From Tetrahymena thermophila SB210 (lineage: Eukaryota > Ciliophora > Oligohymenophorea > Hymenostomatida > Tetrahymenidae), in assembly GCF_000189635.1 (NCBI RefSeq), contig NW_002476151.1, positions 186,001 through 250,000 on the forward strand: a stretch of 64,000 nucleotides of DNA, given 5' to 3'. The notes beneath the pieces were generated by a model. That model had not been told where the DNA came from. It ran no database searches and saw nothing but the letters and a program-made list of their open reading frames with translations. The position numbers and the translations under genes are program-made. Of the stretch, positions 62,233 through 64,000 are shown piece after piece. Each line of letters begins with the position of its first letter. Positions within the stretch are counted from its first letter, which is position 1.

Positions 62233-64000
62233 ATAATCTTATTTATTTTTCTAAATTTTCTCTAATTATTACTTCTTATTTAATATGATTAATTTTTAAT
62301 TCTTTCTCTTACTTTTAATATCTAATCTTTCAAGTTAATAAATTAGTAATCCTCTACCTTTATTTTATTATATAATTTAATCACAAAACTCCTATCAGCT
62401 TTTACATTTACTATTTTATTTATGCTTTTAAATAATGAATTTAAATATAAAGCACAATCAATTTAAAAAATAATTAGTTAGATTGCTTATTCACAATTTA
62501 TTCTTAATTTAAGATATTTTTTTCATCATCTTTTTAAGTTTTTTCAAATATATCTCTACATAAATAGCATTCTTTTATTTTATTTGTTTTTTTTAAGGAA
62601 ATAGAGCTAAATTTCATCTTTTGATGAGTGCATTTTTGCTGCCAAGTTAATTTAAACAGAATATAATGATTGAGGAATAAATAAATAATTTTTTATACAA
62701 TATTAAAAAAAATTTGAGCAAAGATAATGAATGATTGATTGATTGATTGTAATATTGGATATCTATTATCAATTTCGTTTGAAATTCCTTTGATCAATAA
62801 AAATTTATCTAATAATCATAATTCCCCACTTTATAAAATTGCTTACTGCTTGTTTTGGTAATTATTATATTGGTTTCAAGCTAGCATTCTATTTATATTA
62901 ATAAAATAAACAAATAAATAAATAAAACAAAGCTATTACATTTAAGCAGTTAAATATAATTTGTTGTGATCTGAAATGTATTCGTATTCAAATAAAGAAT
63001 ACTCATACTTAAGTGATTAGGTTTAGCAATTCTGTTAAAATTTTGTACTTTTTTAAAATTATTTATTTTCAAACGTATTTATATTAATTTTGTTCGATGT
63101 GGTATAGCTTTATTAAATAAAGGCTGACGGAAATTAATTTGTCAATTTTAAATATTGAAATTTGATCTTTTGCAATATACATTAGATTAAAAAATTAAGG
63201 TGCCTTTCCAGTAGAATGCTGATAGACGAACACCTAGCCTGAAATTAAGAAAAATTAATTATTAATTAAGAGATAGTAATTTAAAAGTGATTTTTAGAGA
63301 TAAACCAGGGAGTTTGAAATTTTACTAAATTTTATTTAATTCTTTTCAGCTTACAGAGATAGTTTATGAACTAATACTTTTAATTATGAAATAATATAAT
63401 AATTTGCTATTTTCATGTTAGTTATAGCAAATTATATAAATTTATAATTTTGCATCTCAACTCTAAATAAACAACCTTCATTTTTGTTTGGTTTCAAAAT
63501 ATTTTACGTTTCATATTAAAATTAAATCTATTTATTTCATTTCGCTTTCTTTTTGCTCTCAATTCAAAAATCTCTTTGCAAAATTATTTTTAAATAAAAA
63601 AATTAGATTCCACAATAATCTTTGAATAACAAACGTTGCGATAATTTCAAGATAAAGAATATAAGACTCATTAAAACTTTATAAGCATGAGTTTTTCACG
63701 ATGGATACATTAATCGCTTCATAATTAAATATTTTATTAAGATTTATGTATTATTGAGCACTTAGAAGATCTGAAATATTATTCAACTGTTTTTTATTGT
63801 TTGTTTGGCATATTTTTTTGATACGATATCATATTATTAATCAAAAATTTTCAAGGAATATACCAAAGTTTTTGGTTATTAAACTTTAAACTATTAAACC
63901 TTTAGAGCGCTAACTAAAATATCTACTAAAACCCTGAAAAAATGGTGTAATTTTAAGGTTTTAAATAGCTAATAGAAGTAATTATACATCTTTTAAGTAA
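62233..64000. other. Intergenic to window end
   Basis: About 1.8 kb with no gene seen. Contains a (GATT)n tract at 62729-62750 and a short stem-like, less AT-rich patch at 63198-63243 (AGGTG...CACCT, with a nearby CTGA). Confidence 0.5.

Noticed and set aside
63198-63243. Stem-like patch with CTGA, considered as a C/D snoRNA
   Set aside because: No convincing C box at the right distance and no terminal stem; the signal is too weak to call.

Overview
This looks like macronuclear DNA from an oligohymenophorean ciliate, most likely Tetrahymena or a close relative. The sequence is extremely AT-rich. Long, well-conserved proteins (an LC8 dynein light chain, an eIF4E, a CCDC22, an importin-alpha-like protein) read through many in-frame TAA and TAG codons and end only at TGA, so TAA and TAG must mean Gln and TGA is the only stop. 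Genes are short to medium, lie on both strands, and carry small AT-rich introns with GTAA..TAG ends. Standard-code translation breaks every real gene here into fragments, so all gene models below use the ciliate code. I saw no tRNA, rRNA, telomere repeat, CRISPR array, insertion sequence or operon.

Layout. 1-11.7 kb: two tandem minus-strand copies (period about 8.4 kb) of a large cysteine-rich (furin-like) multi-pass membrane protein gene; the first copy runs off the left edge. Between them, on the plus strand, lies a secreted cysteine-repeat gene with a one-base reading-frame break. 12-14.5 kb: a Gln/Asn-rich protein with 60-residue repeats and a C-terminal CxxC/CxxC motif. 15-18.4 kb: a seven-exon coiled-coil protein. 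18.7-20.9 kb: CCDC22 (Commander/CCC complex). 21.8-22.8 kb: a small membrane protein. 24.3-26.6 kb: a PAQR-family receptor with a coiled-coil insert. 28.7-29.5 kb: an unknown protein next to a 132-bp inverted-repeat element. 30.4-31.1 kb: a protein with an apparent N-terminal myristoylation/palmitoylation signal. 32.5-36.4 kb: an SSX2IP/ADIP (Msd1) homologue. 38-40.4 kb: a large low-complexity protein.

42.1-46.7 kb: two tandem paralogues of an eight-pass membrane protein. 48.5-48.8 kb: LC8-like dynein light chain. 49.3-51.1 kb: an RBM34/Nop12-type two-RRM nucleolar protein. 52.1-53.1 kb: an eIF4E-family protein of the 4EHP type. 53.8-55.3 kb: an importin-alpha-like ARM-repeat protein lacking the usual basic N-terminus. 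56.5-58.5 kb: a GT4-type glycosyltransferase. 60.2-62.2 kb: an unknown Gln/Ser-rich protein. Between genes are 0.3-2.1 kb AT-rich spacers holding small tandem repeats and two hairpin-like elements (28.2 and 47.5 kb).

The genes do not form one pathway. Several concern microtubules, cilia or basal bodies (LC8, SSX2IP, possibly the coiled-coil gene), and others concern RNA/ribosomes (RBM34, eIF4E) or trafficking (CCDC22, importin-alpha). The most unusual points are the tandem cysteine-rich receptor duplication, the frame-broken cysteine-repeat gene, the PAQR insert, and the two palindromic elements.
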